64,000 nt of DNA from Clostridiales bacterium. Lineage in GTDB: Bacteria; Bacillota; Clostridia; Peptostreptococcales; Anaerovoracaceae. The stretch covers positions 4,244,929 to 4,308,928 of the forward strand of contig CP042469.1 in NCBI GenBank assembly GCA_015243575.1, read 5' to 3'. The position numbers and the translations under genes were made by a program. The notes beneath the pieces are model-generated. The model saw nothing but the letters and a program-made list of their open reading frames with translations. It did no database searches and was not told where the DNA came from. Below, piece by piece: positions 63,123-64,000 of this stretch (positions are counted from its first letter, which is position 1; each line of letters starts with the position of its first letter).

Positions 63123-64000
63123 TTATGATTTTGCGATCTGACTCAAATGGTCGAGCAGGTCACCTTTTATTTCTACATGGAATACTTCTGAAATCACCTG
63201 GGTCCAGCCATGGATGAAATAAATCCATCCATCTTCCACATGCAGGTGCTTCTCTAACGCCTGTTTCTCTGCCTGCTCTTGAAACAATAGCTCACCGCGG
63301 TAATTGATTTCCCATACAAGACTGTTCTCGGGAAAGCTGCATTTATCGGTAAGAGGCGACCCTGGAGCATCTTTGCCCAGCCCGGTTGCATTGACAATCA
63401 GGGAATGGGGCTTTAAGGATGCCAATGTTCTGTCGTTATCTTCTGGAGTCGGATTATGTACAAATTCAAATTGTATCTCGGGATGAATCCCTTCCAGGAT
63501 GGCCTTGGCGGACGCAAGTCGTGGAACGCTTCTGTTGGCAACAATAATCCGTTTCGGTACATTCGATTTATGGCTTTCCTGTGCAAAGTAAACGGACATA
63601 GCCAGCGTGCTGCCCCCGGCGCCCAGGAGCAGAACCTCTCCGTCATAATCGCTCCAGTAGTGATCGGGTACAAAATGTTCCAAGGCTAGCCCGCTGGAGA
63701 TAGGATCCTTAGCGTGGGCACAGAGCTTCCCGTCCATTTTGGAGATAGAGGAGACTTCGCCAAGCTTTTGGGCATAGGGATCAACATAATCGAAGAGATC
63801 CTTACAGGTTTCGTACAAATCAATTTTATGTGTCGTCACTAGAGCTCCCAGGGAAAGGGGATCGTTTTTTATAAACGTCACAGCCTCACGATATGCTTCG
63901 GCGCAGGAATGAGGCTGAAAGTCAATTCCTTTTATGACGGAACTGTAAAGACCAAGGAAATCGGCCCATTTTGGAAATACGCGCATAATAGAAGACTGTT
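63123..64000 (-). CDS. Shikimate/quinate dehydrogenase-like protein (5' end outside window)
   Basis: The frame stays open to the right edge, reading QSSIMRVFPKWADFLG at the cut, so the true N-terminus lies beyond 64000. Visible are GALVTTHKIDLYE (substrate Lys), EVLLLGAGGSTLAMSVYFAQ (NAD(P) site), IVANRSVPRL and LIVNATGLGKDAPGSPL. The domain order is that of the shikimate dehydrogenase superfamily. It heads the visible part of a sugar-acid operon rather than aromatic synthesis genes, so another hydroxy acid is the more likely substrate. Confidence 0.85.
   Translation of the reverse strand, partial: QSSIMRVFPKWADFLGLYSSVIKGIDFQPHSCAEAYREAVTFIKNDPLSLGALVTTHKIDLYETCKDLFDYVDPYAQKLGEVSSISKMDGKLCAHAKDPISSGLALEHFVPDHYWSDYDGEVLLLGAGGSTLAMSVYFAQESHKSNVPKRIIVANRSVPRLASAKAILEGIHPEIQFEFVHNPTPEDNDRTLASLKPHSLIVNATGLGKDAPGSPLTDKCSFPENSLVWEINYRGELLFQEQAEKQALEKHLHVEDGWIYFIHGWTQVISEVFHVEIKGDLLDHLSQIAKS

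Overview
The window looks like a chromosomal segment of a strictly anaerobic, Gram-positive-type Clostridia bacterium. The evidence is an oxygen-sensitive class III ribonucleotide reductase (nrdDG), [FeFe]-hydrogenase biology (a hydrogenase-like protein plus HydE, HydG and a TM1266-type regulator), SLH-domain surface proteins, purine-rich AGGAGG ribosome binding sites before nearly every gene, and consensus TTGACA/TATAAT promoters. No species name can be proved from sequence alone; a lineage near Anaerovorax/Aminipila is only a guess. No rRNA, CRISPR array, transposase or phage module was seen.

Layout. 1-5.4 kb: two tiny ORFs, then a minus-strand operon (aminotransferase, ornithine-cyclodeaminase-like reductase, PhzF-like isomerase, MocR regulator). 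5.5-7.5 kb: a Lsa/CplR-type ABC-F ribosome protection gene behind a leader with a 3-codon uORF and a terminator/antiterminator. 7.6-18.6 kb: SIMPL protein, [FeFe]-hydrogenase-like protein, nrdD-nrdG with two NrdR-like boxes, a PAS histidine kinase, and TM1266-hydE-hydG behind a structured leader with its own terminator. 18.8-22 kb: NAD(P)HX epimerase, an SPFH/ribbon-helix-helix pair, tRNA-Val(CAC), tRNA-Ala(CGC) and a duplicated tRNA-end/terminator repeat. 22.1-26.8 kb: TetR regulator divergent from aconitase-X (two subunits) and an old-yellow-enzyme/FAD reductase. 26.9-35.4 kb: DeoR regulator divergent from a sugar catabolism and ABC-uptake operon. 35.6-49 kb: LytTR two-component system and two large SLH surface proteins pointing toward each other, with a small methyltransferase/GyrI-like pair between them.

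49.1-53.2 kb: an operon under a fluoride riboswitch: NifU-like protein, GGGtGRT protein, tandem DUF190 protein, two CrcB/FluC fluoride channels and a HAD phosphatase. 53.3-64 kb: carbohydrate and polyol metabolism (FGGY kinase with GntR regulator, zinc alcohol dehydrogenase, glycerol dehydrogenase, and a minus-strand operon of shikimate-dehydrogenase-like, cupin phosphoglucose isomerase, phosphotriesterase-like, KDPG aldolase and 2-hydroxyacid dehydrogenase genes) plus a secreted LysM protein. The last gene runs off the right edge.

The strongest regulatory observations are RNA-based: a uORF-controlled attenuator before the ABC-F gene whose three competing helices can be read from the sequence, a canonical fluoride riboswitch that adds two poorly understood proteins to the fluoride response, and an unclassified leader with terminator before the hydrogenase maturation operon. 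DNA-level signals include direct repeats spaced 22 bp before the MocR operon, paired NrdR-like boxes 31 bp apart at nrdD, and a tRNA-derived duplicated repeat.
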